Of a DNA stretch of 35,501 nt, positions 18,360-27,353 are shown piece after piece. A model generated the notes under the pieces. The model was not told where the DNA came from. It was given only the letters and a program-made list of their open reading frames with translations, and ran no database searches. The stretch is from Stramenopiles sp. TOSAG23-6. Taxonomy: Eukaryota > Sar. A program made the position numbers and the translations under genes. The stretch is taken from the NCBI GenBank assembly GCA_900128565.1, contig LT635943.1:1-35501 (forward strand), in the 5' to 3' direction. Position 1 is the first letter of the stretch; the number at the start of each line of letters is the position of its first letter.

Positions 18360-19766
18360 TTAAAACTGTGCAGCACACCGACCAATAATATTCACTACTT
18401 GGTCGATTTGATGTTCATTAATACAAAGAGGTGGTGCTAATCGAATTATATGCTCATGAGTCGGTTTTGCAAGAACTCCTAAATCTTTCATATCCATACA
18501 AAAATCCATAGCTGTTCGATTATTTTTTGGTGTAATTATTATTGCATTAAGTAGACCTTTACCTCTAACAATCTCAATAGGAGAAGAATCGCCACCTACT
18601 TTCTGAACTTCACGAATTCCTCTTCTTAACTTCGAACCCAAGTGTTGTAAAGAAATATTTCAAATTAGACATTCGTTAGCTATGAAATTTCGTATGAAAA
18701 AAAATAATAAATTCGAAATTGAAATGAAAACGTACATAATTTCTGCGTTTTCTGCCAGATTTTCATCACGAATCACTTCTAGTGCAGCAGTAGCTACTTT
18801 ACATGCTAATGGGTTACCTCCAAATGTTGAACCATGTTGGCCTGGTCTTATAGTGAGCATAACCTCATCAGAAGCTAAAACAGCTGAAACGGGTAAAATC
18901 CCACCGGATAAAGCTTTCCCTAGGACGAGTATATCAGGTTTTACTTGATCATGGTCACATGCTAATAATTTTCCAGTTCTTGCCAAGCCTGTCTGTACTT
19001 CATCAGCGATCAATAAAACATTATGTTGACTGCATATATCCTTGGCTTGTCTCATGAAACCTTCATCAGGAACTACGACACCAGCTTCACCTTGAATCGG
19101 TTCAACCATAAAAGCAGCACAGTTGGGATCACTAACAGCTACTTTCAAAGCATTCAAGTCATTATATGGAATTTGCTCAAATCCAGGGACAAAGGGACCG
19201 TAATTTGTGTAACTTTCTGGATCAGTTGATGAAGATACAGCTGCAAGAGAACGACCCCAAAAATTATTATTACAAAATACTACCTTTGCTTCGTTGCTCG
19301 GAACACCTTTTACTTCATATGCCCATTTACGACTAAGTTTAACTGCTGTTTCTCCACCTTCTACCCCCGAATTCATCGGAAGTACGCGATCGAAACCAAA
19401 GTATTCGGTTATAAAGCGAGAATATGGTCCAAGAATGTCATTATGGAACGCACGAGATGTCAAAGTCAAAGTCTGAGCTTGTTCTGTTAACGCCGAGATA
19501 ATCTTTGGATGGCAGTGGCCCTGATTGACTGCAGAGTATGCTGATAGAAAGTCAAGATACTCTTTTCCATCGGTATCCCATACATGTACTCCTTTTCCAC
19601 GAGCCAACACTACTGGCATGGGATGATAGTTATGTGCTCCATGTTTATCTTCGAGCGCCATACAAGTATTACCACTTGCTGGGAAAGATGTAATGCTGGG
19701 TTTGGAAATTGCAGCTGCTCTTGCACTCGATCTTCTCACAGCTCCAAGCATAGAACTAGATACCAT
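18360..19766 (-). CDS. OAT: Ornithine aminotransferase, mitochondrial
   Basis: Exons complement(18738..19766) and complement(18360..18641) join in frame to 436 residues, the usual OAT length. The enzyme moves the delta-amino group of ornithine to 2-oxoglutarate using PLP, linking arginine/ornithine to proline and glutamate. Class III transaminase signatures are visible: [68 protein letters not shown], and the PLP-lysine motif LGKALSGG (Lys about 284). The C-terminal [11 protein letters not shown] is typical. Starting at [20 protein letters not shown] gives a good mitochondrial presequence; an in-frame ATG 96 bases upstream would add a less suitable extension. The junction [14 protein letters not shown] matches the human ENAEKLG region without gap. 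Confidence 0.93.
18642..18737 (-). mobile_element. Introner copy 7 (OAT), 96 bp
   Basis: The copy starts AT-GTACGTTTTCATT, contains TTTCGAA, CATACGAAATTT and CTAACGAATG, and ends TTTACAACAC followed by TT. No 3' AG gives a frame. AT...AC yields Ile-Leu-Gly; the shifted GT...TT cut (18640-18735) yields Ile-Met-Gly. This copy can separate the two splice models, because the mRNA would read UUG or AUG. Confidence 0.85.
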
Positions 19767-20229
19767 CGTGAAAGAATGGCAATTTAGAAGTGTGCTTAAA
19801 ATTAAACGGTTGGCAAAAAGAGACACCTCCTCTGTCTTGATCTTGAACGACTTCTCTCGCATGTCTTTTTCAAAATGGTTTTCGTTTTCTTCAGTTTTTG
19901 CGTTTGAAAAAAAAAAAAATGAAAAATTAATATTGAAATTTAACGGCTGGTGGTTACGACTACTACTACTACTTATACTTACGCCACTACAATCTCAAAT
20001 CGCTATACTATCGGAGCTTACAACCAAAGGTACACAATAATTTCATCAAATATTGTTTATGCGCCATAGCAGTTTAACAAGTCATAGAAGATCATTATCT
20101 ATTGAAGCTATTCCCTACGTGCATATTCTTTGAATAATAGCTTTAAAAAAAACAACGTCTTCTAATTTACAGAAATACGTTTTTTGACATTCTTTTATTA
20201 CCATTCATTCTATTCTCATCCAAGTAACT
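19767..20229. other. Divergent region between OAT and a small acidic-protein gene
   Basis: No gene is seen. The first 96 bases are open in frame with OAT and most likely are its 5' leader. A poly-A run and a (CTA)n stretch (ACTACTACTACTACTTATAC near 19960-19980) are present. The rest is AT-rich 5' flanking DNA. Confidence 0.5.
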
Positions 20230-20556
20230 ATGTCTAAAAATCAGGAAGGAAAAAACGAAGTTGAACAATCTAGTGTCTCAAGTTTACTTATGCAAGCATA
20301 TGTATTAGTAGAGCAAAAACAATTTGAAGAAGCTCAACGTTTACTTCAACAAGTTCTTAGAGAAGAACCTAACAATTCGTTGGTTATAAAATATCAGCAA
20401 GTCCTTGAAAAGGCTCAAAAGCACGCTGAAGAATCTGACTCTGAGGATTCTGATGTTGAGAACAGTGGTGAAAGTGATGGTACTGATGATACTTCAGACC
20501 TGGATACTACAGAATGTGATATTTCAGTGGATAATGACATTGTACATAGTAAATAA
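20230..20556 (+). CDS. Small acidic TPR-like protein, possibly ERICH2-like
   Basis: A single exon encodes 108 residues. The first ~65 residues form two helices of a TPR-like hairpin (SLLMQAYVLVEQKQFEEAQR, then LLQQVLREEPNNSLVIKYQQ). The rest is an acidic Ser/Asp/Glu tail. The helix pair resembles the conserved C-terminal segment of vertebrate glutamate-rich protein 2, which I recall as a short helical repeat with a Pro-Asn/Glu-Asn turn. The similarity is from memory and short, so the name is tentative. It could equally be any TPR-adaptor fragment. Confidence 0.6.
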   Translation: MSKNQEGKNEVEQSSVSSLLMQAYVLVEQKQFEEAQRLLQQVLREEPNNSLVIKYQQVLEKAQKHAEESDSEDSDVENSGESDGTDDTSDLDTTECDISVDNDIVHSK

Positions 20557-20780
20557 AGACATTTTTAAATCTTTGTTTTTCAGACTTTTTCTATCTAGGT
20601 ACACGAAATATTGATCAATTTTAATAGCAAAAACTGTTCAGTCCACGACGAGTACAAAAAATGTTGACCTAGAGCTACTGTTTACATAATTGGTTACTAT
20701 ATAGTAGTACATCTAATTACTTCTAGACTCCCGTCATAATATATATTGAGTCATTTTTGTATACACATACATATTTGGTC

Positions 20781-22043
20781 ATGTTTTCAGGAAAGTCAAG
20801 CCGCCAGAATGGTAGTCGTAGGCATAGATTTAAAAAAGAGCAGCGACGTTTACAAGAAAAGAATAAGTTAATTGACGCAGAAAATGCCACTAAACGAGAA
20901 AAGAGGCTGGTGAAAAGGAAAAAGTTGTCTGATAAAACAAAGAAAACAAATCTCAATGTGGAGTTTGTTGTCGCTGCAATAGAAAAACTTGATGAACGGA
21001 AAGGTTCTTCTTTTGGGGCTATTTCAAACAAATTAATTAAAGGAGGGTTCATGGTAAACAACCCTACAATGATTCGTCGTGCTGTACAAAAAGGTGTTGG
21101 AGTAGGTCGCCTTATTAAAGAAGGCGCTCGCTTTAAAGTTAACCCTAATTCAAAACCATTATTTAAAGATGAAAGCCCAGCAGATATTCACGAAGATGTT
21201 GTGCGGACGAATATGCGTTCACGCCTCGTGTTTTCTGGGAATCGTTTTAGAGTAGATGATAGAATTGAAGCTCGTTACAACGGTGACGATGAGTGGTATA
21301 CTGGTTTTATAGCAGCAGTGAGAAGTGACTTTACATATGACATAGCATATGATGATGGTGATATGNAGGAAAGAGTCCCACCTGAATTTGTTAGAATCGA
21401 AAAAAAATTAAGTTGTACTAGTCCTTCAGCTGTTGACAGTCAAAACGAAAATCGTTTGAAAAGTTCAAACCTAAATAGCCCTCAAGTATTTTCAGATGCC
21501 TATGTTGAGAAGGATATGTTGACGTCTTCTAGTACTAGTCCAAATTCAATGAATTTTGAATCAAACATTAAAGAGGAGAAGAAACGATGTTCAATGAAAA
21601 GAGTCCAATTTGAAATAAATGATGAAATAAATGATGAATCCAATGAACCCTCCAAAAAAAAATCGTCTATTTTGTTAGGTACAAAAAACAAAAATATTGA
21701 CCTGATGCAAACAAAAGGTTTTAAGATCAAAGACTTAATTATTGGTTCAAGTAAAAGTGAAGCTATTAGTGGTAGTAAAATTACAGTTTCATACAAAGGA
21801 AAATTACGTCATACAGGAAAAATATTTGATCAATCTAAAAGTTTTTCATTTACAATTGATGATGGTAATGTTATTAAAGGTTGGGATATAGGTATACTTG
21901 GGATGCGTATTGGAGGTAAACGTAGATTGACAATTCCATCAAGTTTAGCCTATGGTACCACGGGGTCACCTGGAGGCGTTGTTCCACCTAATTCAACATT
22001 AATATTTATAGTCAAATTAATTGGTATTGATACAATTGTTTGA
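20781..22043 (+). CDS. H1-like / Tudor-like / FKBP peptidyl-prolyl isomerase
   Basis: A single exon encodes 420 residues. A basic head leads into a winged-helix linker-histone-like segment at about residues 58-122 (FVVAAIEKLDERKGSSFGAI, then VNNPTMIRRAVQKGVGVGRL, GARFKVN). At about 153-206 lies a Tudor/Agenet-like fold (DRIEARYNGDDEWYTGFIAA, YDIAYDDGD). From about 311 to the end is an FKBP domain with VSYKGKL, GKIFDQS, the core VIKGWDIG, GGKRRLTIPSSLAYG and VVPPNSTLIF. These FKBP active-site residues look intact, so rotamase activity is expected. Nuclear FKBPs act on histone prolines; the extra domains suggest direct chromatin binding. One ambiguous base is at 21366. The first true ATG is 20781. 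Confidence 0.85.
   Translation: MFSGKSSRQNGSRRHRFKKEQRRLQEKNKLIDAENATKREKRLVKRKKLSDKTKKTNLNVEFVVAAIEKLDERKGSSFGAISNKLIKGGFMVNNPTMIRRAVQKGVGVGRLIKEGARFKVNPNSKPLFKDESPADIHEDVVRTNMRSRLVFSGNRFRVDDRIEARYNGDDEWYTGFIAAVRSDFTYDIAYDDGDMXERVPPEFVRIEKKLSCTSPSAVDSQNENRLKSSNLNSPQVFSDAYVEKDMLTSSSTSPNSMNFESNIKEEKKRCSMKRVQFEINDEINDESNEPSKKKSSILLGTKNKNIDLMQTKGFKIKDLIIGSSKSEAISGSKITVSYKGKLRHTGKIFDQSKSFSFTIDDGNVIKGWDIGILGMRIGGKRRLTIPSSLAYGTTGSPGGVVPPNSTLIFIVKLIGIDTIV
21650..21700 (-). repeat. Possible exonised introner fragment in the FKBP linker
   Basis: On the + strand an A-run is followed by CTATTTTGTTAGGTACAAAA and an A-rich tail. This closely resembles the reverse strand of the introners (A-run, CTAAAATTTGTTAGGTAC, A-rich). 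It lies in the low-complexity linker before the FKBP domain and is read through without a stop. Chance in A-rich DNA is a real alternative. Confidence 0.3.
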
Positions 22044-22079
22044 AATTAAAAAGTATATAAATTCAATTTGTCATATAGT

Positions 22080-22098
22080 CATATATATATATATATAG
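22080..22098. repeat. (TA)n microsatellite
   Basis: A short run of TA units lies in the 3' flank of the FKBP gene. Confidence 0.85.
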
Positions 22099-22161
22099 TG
22101 AATAAATTGTTTGAATGATGATGAATGTTTTATTTTTATTACATTTTGAATGGTTATCTAG

Positions 22162-22176
22162 CTAGGGTTAGGGTTT
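22162..22176 (-). promoter_or_regulatory. Telo-box, reverse copy
   Basis: CTAGGGTTAGGGTTT is the exact reverse complement of the 15-mer at 18216-18230. It is followed by GTAGGGTAGGGT and lies about 170 bp upstream of the gene at 22344. Confidence 0.45.
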
Positions 22177-22343
22177 CCTAGTAGGGTAGGGTCATTTTTG
22201 AGATTGACTTGACATCTGAACGTTACACAAATTTTATGTCAAAATATATATCACGTTGTGAAACACTTGACGGTACCTTCCGCTACAAATCTTGGTAAAG
22301 AGCAGCATTCAACACAGTTAAAGCTAAAGTATTTTTCAATACA

Positions 22344-23051
22344 ATGTATAGCTCAAAGCTTCCTCATTCAAAAGCTGATATGATGCATAACTTTGGAGTG
22401 AAAACAGGTTATTTACATCAAGGCGATAAATATGTCGACTCTCAAGTTGAAAAGAATGAACGTTGGGGTGGCAAACAGTTTAAGGTATTACAACAACCAC
22501 AGCCATTCAGCAAATTCATCTCATTAAATCGTGTTCCTGGTGAGACGTATAGTTCCGATCCTTATTTCAAGCCCAATCCATCGCATAAGTATACTAAAGC
22601 TCCCGCTTTTGGCAGTGGAGATGCTGCGAAGCGTGACGAGTATTCTAATGAGCTCGCTGTTATTGGACTTCGTGAAAAAATAAGAAAAGAAAATAAGCGT
22701 ATGGCTTATCAAGGGTATAACCGTGAATTACAGGCTAAACTTGCCGGGGATATGGTGTTAAGTCCTCAAGAAAAAACCAAAAGGATTCTTGCAGGGCAAC
22801 ATAAAAGTTTGTTTGATTCTGTGAGCGAAGAGGGTAATCAAGACCGTTTTGCAGGAAAAAACAAGATAGATGTTGGAAAAAAGAAATCTGTACACACATT
22901 AAATCACGGACCGCATTGGACAACAAACAGTGAAATTGGTGAAACGGCTCATAATCGCACTGATACAATGGTTAGGACGGATACTCACGCGACACCACAT
23001 GCAACAAAAGAATTTTATGATACAATCTCAAATGAAGGTTATGACGCTTAA
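22344..23051 (+). CDS. Hypothetical basic protein, possibly cilia-associated
   Basis: A single exon encodes 235 residues with no signal peptide or membrane helix. It is rich in Lys, Asn, Gly, Tyr and His and has short extended motifs (GYLHQGDKYVDSQ, SDPYFKPNPSHKYTKAP, AFGSGDAAKRDEY), with one helix (LAVIGLREKIRKENKRM). This irregular, Tyr/Gly/Pro-motif style is seen in many ciliary microtubule-associated proteins such as the CFAP96/C4orf47 group. The resemblance (GDKYV, then a K-AP-x-GSG-like block) is weak and from memory. No catalytic motif is visible. Confidence 0.7.
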   Translation: MYSSKLPHSKADMMHNFGVKTGYLHQGDKYVDSQVEKNERWGGKQFKVLQQPQPFSKFISLNRVPGETYSSDPYFKPNPSHKYTKAPAFGSGDAAKRDEYSNELAVIGLREKIRKENKRMAYQGYNRELQAKLAGDMVLSPQEKTKRILAGQHKSLFDSVSEEGNQDRFAGKNKIDVGKKKSVHTLNHGPHWTTNSEIGETAHNRTDTMVRTDTHATPHATKEFYDTISNEGYDA

Positions 23052-23300
23052 TTAAAAATTGACGGAAATAATGTATGATACAATCTAAGGTGAAGCATAT
23101 TGGGACGTTTCATAATGACATTGATCGGAAATATTTTTATTTATTATCACGTGATTGTCTCAATGTAATGTAATCATTTATGTAACAATTTATTTTTCTT
23201 TGCAACTCAAAATAAAAGAAGAATTAGTAAATTTCTTTTTATTTTTTGTCTCTATTCAATTGATCAGTATATATACAAAATAGCCAAGTAATTACATAAT

Positions 23301-24011
23301 TTATAAAGCACGATAGGAAAGTATCATAGACCAAAGAACTCCTGCAGTGTTACTTGCAAGAGGTCTCAGTTTGTGCGGAACATTTTGGAAAACAACGAAC
23401 ATCACAGGGACCCAAAATTTCCATCCTGTGACGAGAACATTCCAGAAAAGAAGCAAAGCTCTCTTATGTGACTTTTTACAAGAAGAAACGACTTCTTTGT
23501 TGAGCATAGAAATAAAACTTGAAGTATCACTTTCGCTCAATGTAATTATGTTCTTATATTTACTATACAGAGTAAGTCTTGAAACTATTCGATTGAAAAA
23601 TGAAACATAGAACAAAAGTATATAAGTAAAAGGTCCAGAAAATAAAGTACGGTCTAATATCGTTCTCACAATTAGGTTTTGTGGTCCATAAAAACGCAGA
23701 AACTCCAACCAGAAATGAACTAATGGTCCTGTAAACAACATACCGTGACTTGCCATTGCTGATACACTAACCCAATTCACACTATTTCGCCATTTGATGT
23801 GTGGTATTTTTCTTGATTTACGCATAGTTTGCTGCAGTATTTGCCCCAAAATACTTCCTAATGCTGCTGTACAACCAGCCGTCAGACTTTTTACCAACAA
23901 TGGGTATTGCTTCAAAAACCTCATATATACTTCCTCCGTACACTTGAAAAAATTTGGCAGGTCACTTTCCTCCTCCTGAGTATTATTTCCATCACGGCTT
24001 GTTTCATCCAT
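23301..24011 (-). CDS. Mpv17/PMP22-family membrane protein
   Basis: A single exon encodes 236 residues. Family pattern in order: YPLLVKSLTAGCTAALGSILGQ (N-terminal helix; the usual GD is replaced by GQ), MASHGMLFTGPLVHFWLEFLRF (GP-x-x-HFW motif), VRTILDRTLFSGPFTYILLF (DR/DQ...P helix) and WKFWVPVMFVVFQNVPHKLRP (W-x-x-W-P...N-x-x-x-VP). The end LWSMILSYRAL matches the W-x-x-YLS end of the family. Members sit in inner mitochondrial or peroxisomal membranes as channel-like proteins. The N-terminal ~25 residues are acidic and not presequence-like, so mitochondrial targeting is not obvious. Confidence 0.88.
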   Translation of the reverse strand: MDETSRDGNNTQEEESDLPNFFKCTEEVYMRFLKQYPLLVKSLTAGCTAALGSILGQILQQTMRKSRKIPHIKWRNSVNWVSVSAMASHGMLFTGPLVHFWLEFLRFYGPQNLIVRTILDRTLFSGPFTYILLFYVSFFNRIVSRLTLYSKYKNIITLSESDTSSFISMLNKEVVSSCKKSHKRALLLFWNVLVTGWKFWVPVMFVVFQNVPHKLRPLASNTAGVLWSMILSYRAL

Positions 24012-24594
24012 GCTGTATTTTTAATGAAAGCTTATTGTTTGAGTAGGCATGACGTGGTTACTCAATTTCCGAAGATCTCTGGTATCAATCTTTAATGTTG
24101 AGATAGTGTTGGTGATCAGTGTTGGTTTTCTTTTATTGCTGTGTTGATTTAGATTGTAAAATAATTATTGTTCATGTTCTAACATGTGTGGCTGTCATAT
24201 TCTAAGTCAAAACCCCAACCCTACATCCAATAATTCTGGTACTAGTTTTTTGTAGCTGGTTCCTACGTTAAACAAAGCTAGCTGGTTCCCTGATCTTAAG
24301 ATTAGTACACACGAGTTGTGATATTCACCCCACCCACCACCACCACCTTCTTTAATGAATTATGGTACACTTTAGATGCCTTTTTATATTAAATTTTAGC
24401 AAAGCTACCTGATGTTTCGATAACATGCAACGTTGAGTTATTAAAATATTGGCACAATTCGTCAACAGCACCTATTTTATTTCGAAAAATCAAAAAATAA
24501 TTAATAAAAAGAATGATTTTTTATAATATTTTCAACATCAAATAGTATGATTATTCCCTATATTTGAGTATAAATGAAGTGCTTGAGTTTGACA
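24012..24594. other. Intergenic region, no gene seen
   Basis: It contains the 5' flank of the Mpv17-family gene and the 3' flank of the basic hypothetical gene. Noted elements: a telomere-like AACCCCAACCCTACA at about 24211-24224, an 11-bp direct repeat TAGCTGGTTCC (24253-24263 and 24279-24289), and a CCA-rich stretch CACCCACCACCACCACC near 24330-24348. No tRNA or other RNA gene was recognised. Confidence 0.55.
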
Positions 24595-25323
24595 TTACAT
24601 TGTCGATTCTTTGGTAACAAAGCATGGGGAAAATAATTTTGAAAATAGATTTTTTCTTTTTTGTCCTGACGTCATACTGTGGCGGCTTTGGGATATACGC
24701 GCGGCTTGTTTTTGTAAGAGATAATGTATCTTTGCTTCTTCTTTAGCTGCTTGTATAGCAAGAAGTCCTTCACCAATAAAAGCTAGCTGAAAAGCAGATA
24801 ATTTTTCTCCTGATGTAAATGCCTTTTTCCACTGTTGAGAAAGTAGTTCAACATGAACATCATTAATATCTTTTCGATGCAATTCATAATTTTTCGCACC
24901 ACAAAGAAGAGGATGTCTAAGGACATTTGCGAATTCCATTGCATGGTTTCTTCGATGAACTGCTGCATTAAGAATTGGATGAGATAAGGTAGGCAAAAGT
25001 TTCACTTTGTGATCTTGTTTCTCTTCCCTTGAACGTTTAAAATTATCAGCTGAAAAAGGAACTTTTTCATGAACACGTTGCATAGCACTCATATGACGAC
25101 GACGATAAGATGTTCGTTTGCACAAAGACATATATGATTTGGGGACTTCTTCGTGTACAAAACGAAGGGTTGTTGCGTGAGCACTTCTGGCAGCTGCAAC
25201 GGCTTCGTCATTTTTTCTCTTTTTCTCTTTTTTTGCACTTTTTGTTTGAATTAGATTTGATGAAAGCTTCTTAACCATTTTACGGAATACACCTTTTTTT
25301 TTTGAAACGTGTGGTGAACCCAT
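24595..25323 (-). CDS. Basic, helical hypothetical protein (242 residues)
   Basis: A single exon. The protein is strongly basic, with Lys/Arg clusters at the N-terminus (KKEKKRKNDE) and through the middle (CKRTSYRRRHMSAMQRVHEK), and has a long amphipathic helix near the end (LSAFQLAFIGEGLLAIQAAKEEAKIHYLL). No membrane segment, zinc site or enzyme motif is seen. The length and lack of stops over 242 codons support a real gene, but I do not recognise the family. Nucleic-acid or cytoskeletal binding would suit the charge, which is only a guess. Confidence 0.65.
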   Translation of the reverse strand: MGSPHVSKKKGVFRKMVKKLSSNLIQTKSAKKEKKRKNDEAVAAARSAHATTLRFVHEEVPKSYMSLCKRTSYRRRHMSAMQRVHEKVPFSADNFKRSREEKQDHKVKLLPTLSHPILNAAVHRRNHAMEFANVLRHPLLCGAKNYELHRKDINDVHVELLSQQWKKAFTSGEKLSAFQLAFIGEGLLAIQAAKEEAKIHYLLQKQAARISQSRHSMTSGQKRKNLFSKLFSPCFVTKESTM

Positions 25324-25668
25324 ATTGGTATGTGCTGTTCGAAAAGGTCACGAATAATGTATATTATACGTAAATGATCTCGATAAGAAAGGGATATATC
25401 GCTCTCTCTCTCTCAAGGTAATAAAGATCTCTCTCTCCTTGTCAAGCAAAGCTGAGGAGGATTCTTCTTCAAGATTTCAAAAAATTCGTCAGCTGCGTTT
25501 TTGGCGCGCAAACCTGTTTTTCTTATAAAGAGTCAGAGAAGCGGAGAGACATGACCGACTCCACTCCACTACCTATTATTTCATAATAACTCCTACAAGC
25601 TAATAATTACAAGGTTACTGCTTTCATTCTCCGTTCAAGATTTTGTAGAATAGCTGTTTTTCTCTAGT
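25324..25668. other. Divergent promoter region
   Basis: No gene is seen between the basic hypothetical (-) and the oxygenase gene (+). It includes CT-rich runs (CTCTCTCTCTCTC at about 25401-25414, and a second shorter one) that suit promoter or leader DNA. Confidence 0.5.
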
Positions 25669-27171
25669 ATGGTAAACACAGTATATAGTGTATCTGAGAA
25701 CGATAATGGTCTAATGTTAGGTTGGCGAAGTAGTAGTGACGAATCAGACGAGAGTGACACAGATATTTGTGAATCATCGACAGATTCGGGAGTATCTGAT
25801 CTTCTAAAGGATGCAACTTTATTACAAGAAAATGCGCTTACTCAAGAATGTCTTGACAATGTAGAAAAAAAACTGAAGTCGGCATTACATGCAGCAAGCA
25901 TGTCTTTGGATCCATCGTGTTATGCTGGTGTAAGAGACAGATTGACACTACTATTATGCCAGCAAGGTGAGAGTCGTACGGAAGATGCATTACGTTTGTT
26001 GCGTTCGGGAGGTTATTTATATAGGTTATCACGAGGAGTTTTACATTACAAAGAAGCTTCTCAAGTAGAAAGTGAAAGAATGATCAAAACCTGTGCAGAT
26101 GATTCTCTACAAGAACAGTGTTCAAAAGATGAAGTCCAATATCAAAACTTTATAACTGTGCTGGATAATGCAATACCAAGTAAAATGTTTCGTGTAGTTC
26201 AAGAGGCATTTGCACCGACTTCTCTATTTTGGGAGGCACATAACTATGGTTCAGATAATCAAGGTTATTTTTCATATCTTCATCCGCTACAGCCAATTTT
26301 AACTGCAACAAAAAATGCAAATTCTAATATGCCTATACTTGAACAACTCATTTCTCATATATATAGTCTTGCAGTTATTCGTTTTCCACAACTCAAAAAT
26401 GCAAATTTTGCAGAGTGGTGGGCCCATTGCCGACCTCACTGTTCTGGTCATCAAATGCACTATGATTCAGATGCAGAAGGGGAATCTACTGGAACTGGCC
26501 CGCGACATCCAATACTATCTACTGTTTTATATCTCACTGATACTGTCGGTGGACCCACATTAGTCACAACACAAGACCGAAGAGGGAGTACACCTGAAAC
26601 ACTTGCATCACATGGTTGGATGAGTTACCCAAAGATAAATAGATTAAGTATGTTTGATGGTGGAGTTTTACATGGAGTGATTCCAGGCCGAGGTCTCCCT
26701 ACAAAACCAAATATAAAGGACAATAAAGAAAACGGTCAAAATGTAAAGTCTCCGAGAAGAATTACACTAATGATTGCATTTTGGAAAGACATTAAATCTC
26801 GACCTCGCCCATCAGATGGTACATTTGGTGCAAGTATGTTGTTTCCTAAAGTATCAAAATTAGATGACTATGATACAAATAAGTCAATGCCGTGTACCAA
26901 AACAATTGAGAAATGGTTGAAATCTTCGGCGACTTGTGTTCCTTTATTACAAAATGATATAATGAATGGTGATAGTACCATTGCTCAGGAAATAAGGCCT
27001 CCATTAATTTGTCCGGTTTGGGAACGTGTTGAAGAAATTTCACTGAATCAACTTGAAAAATCCCATCAAAGTAATGTAGATAAATCAAAGAAGACAATGC
27101 ATGTGAATATACCAAAAGTGAGTGATCTTAAACAGCTTCCCAGTTATCATTTATGTTTTCAAGGATTTTAA
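25669..27171 (+). CDS. 2-oxoglutarate/Fe(II)-dependent oxygenase family protein
   Basis: A single exon encodes 500 residues. The double-stranded beta-helix core is seen at about residues 225-370. The HxD metal pair is in CSGHQMHYDSDAEG (His ~264, Asp ~266), followed by STVLYLTDTVGGPTLV. The distal metal histidine is in MFDGGVLHGVIPG (His ~335). A likely 2-oxoglutarate-binding basic residue is in PRRITLMIAFWKD. This order is that of prolyl-4-hydroxylase-like enzymes, which hydroxylate protein side chains with O2 and 2-oxoglutarate. The N-terminus is acidic (SDESDESDTDICESSTDS) and has no signal peptide, so a cytosolic or nuclear enzyme is likely. The substrate is unknown. Confidence 0.8.
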   Translation: MVNTVYSVSENDNGLMLGWRSSSDESDESDTDICESSTDSGVSDLLKDATLLQENALTQECLDNVEKKLKSALHAASMSLDPSCYAGVRDRLTLLLCQQGESRTEDALRLLRSGGYLYRLSRGVLHYKEASQVESERMIKTCADDSLQEQCSKDEVQYQNFITVLDNAIPSKMFRVVQEAFAPTSLFWEAHNYGSDNQGYFSYLHPLQPILTATKNANSNMPILEQLISHIYSLAVIRFPQLKNANFAEWWAHCRPHCSGHQMHYDSDAEGESTGTGPRHPILSTVLYLTDTVGGPTLVTTQDRRGSTPETLASHGWMSYPKINRLSMFDGGVLHGVIPGRGLPTKPNIKDNKENGQNVKSPRRITLMIAFWKDIKSRPRPSDGTFGASMLFPKVSKLDDYDTNKSMPCTKTIEKWLKSSATCVPLLQNDIMNGDSTIAQEIRPPLICPVWERVEEISLNQLEKSHQSNVDKSKKTMHVNIPKVSDLKQLPSYHLCFQGF

Positions 27172-27353
27172 TTATTTTTTATAAGGCTGTAAATAAAAGT
27201 ATGTTATCACTTATAAAAGAAGTATATTTTCAAAATATACTATAGACAGTACTTTTATTTGCAGATGGTACATTTATGGCATATACTTGAGTGAGAAGAG
27301 TACATATCAGTTGATATAAAATACTTTTATTCATTTTAATAATATGTTATTTA

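Noticed and set aside
24012-24594. tRNA, snRNA or other RNA gene in the longest gaps
   Set aside because: No T-loop GTTCGA-type box, cloverleaf arms or snRNA core was recognised here or in 32543-33054. The regions look like plain AT-rich flanks.
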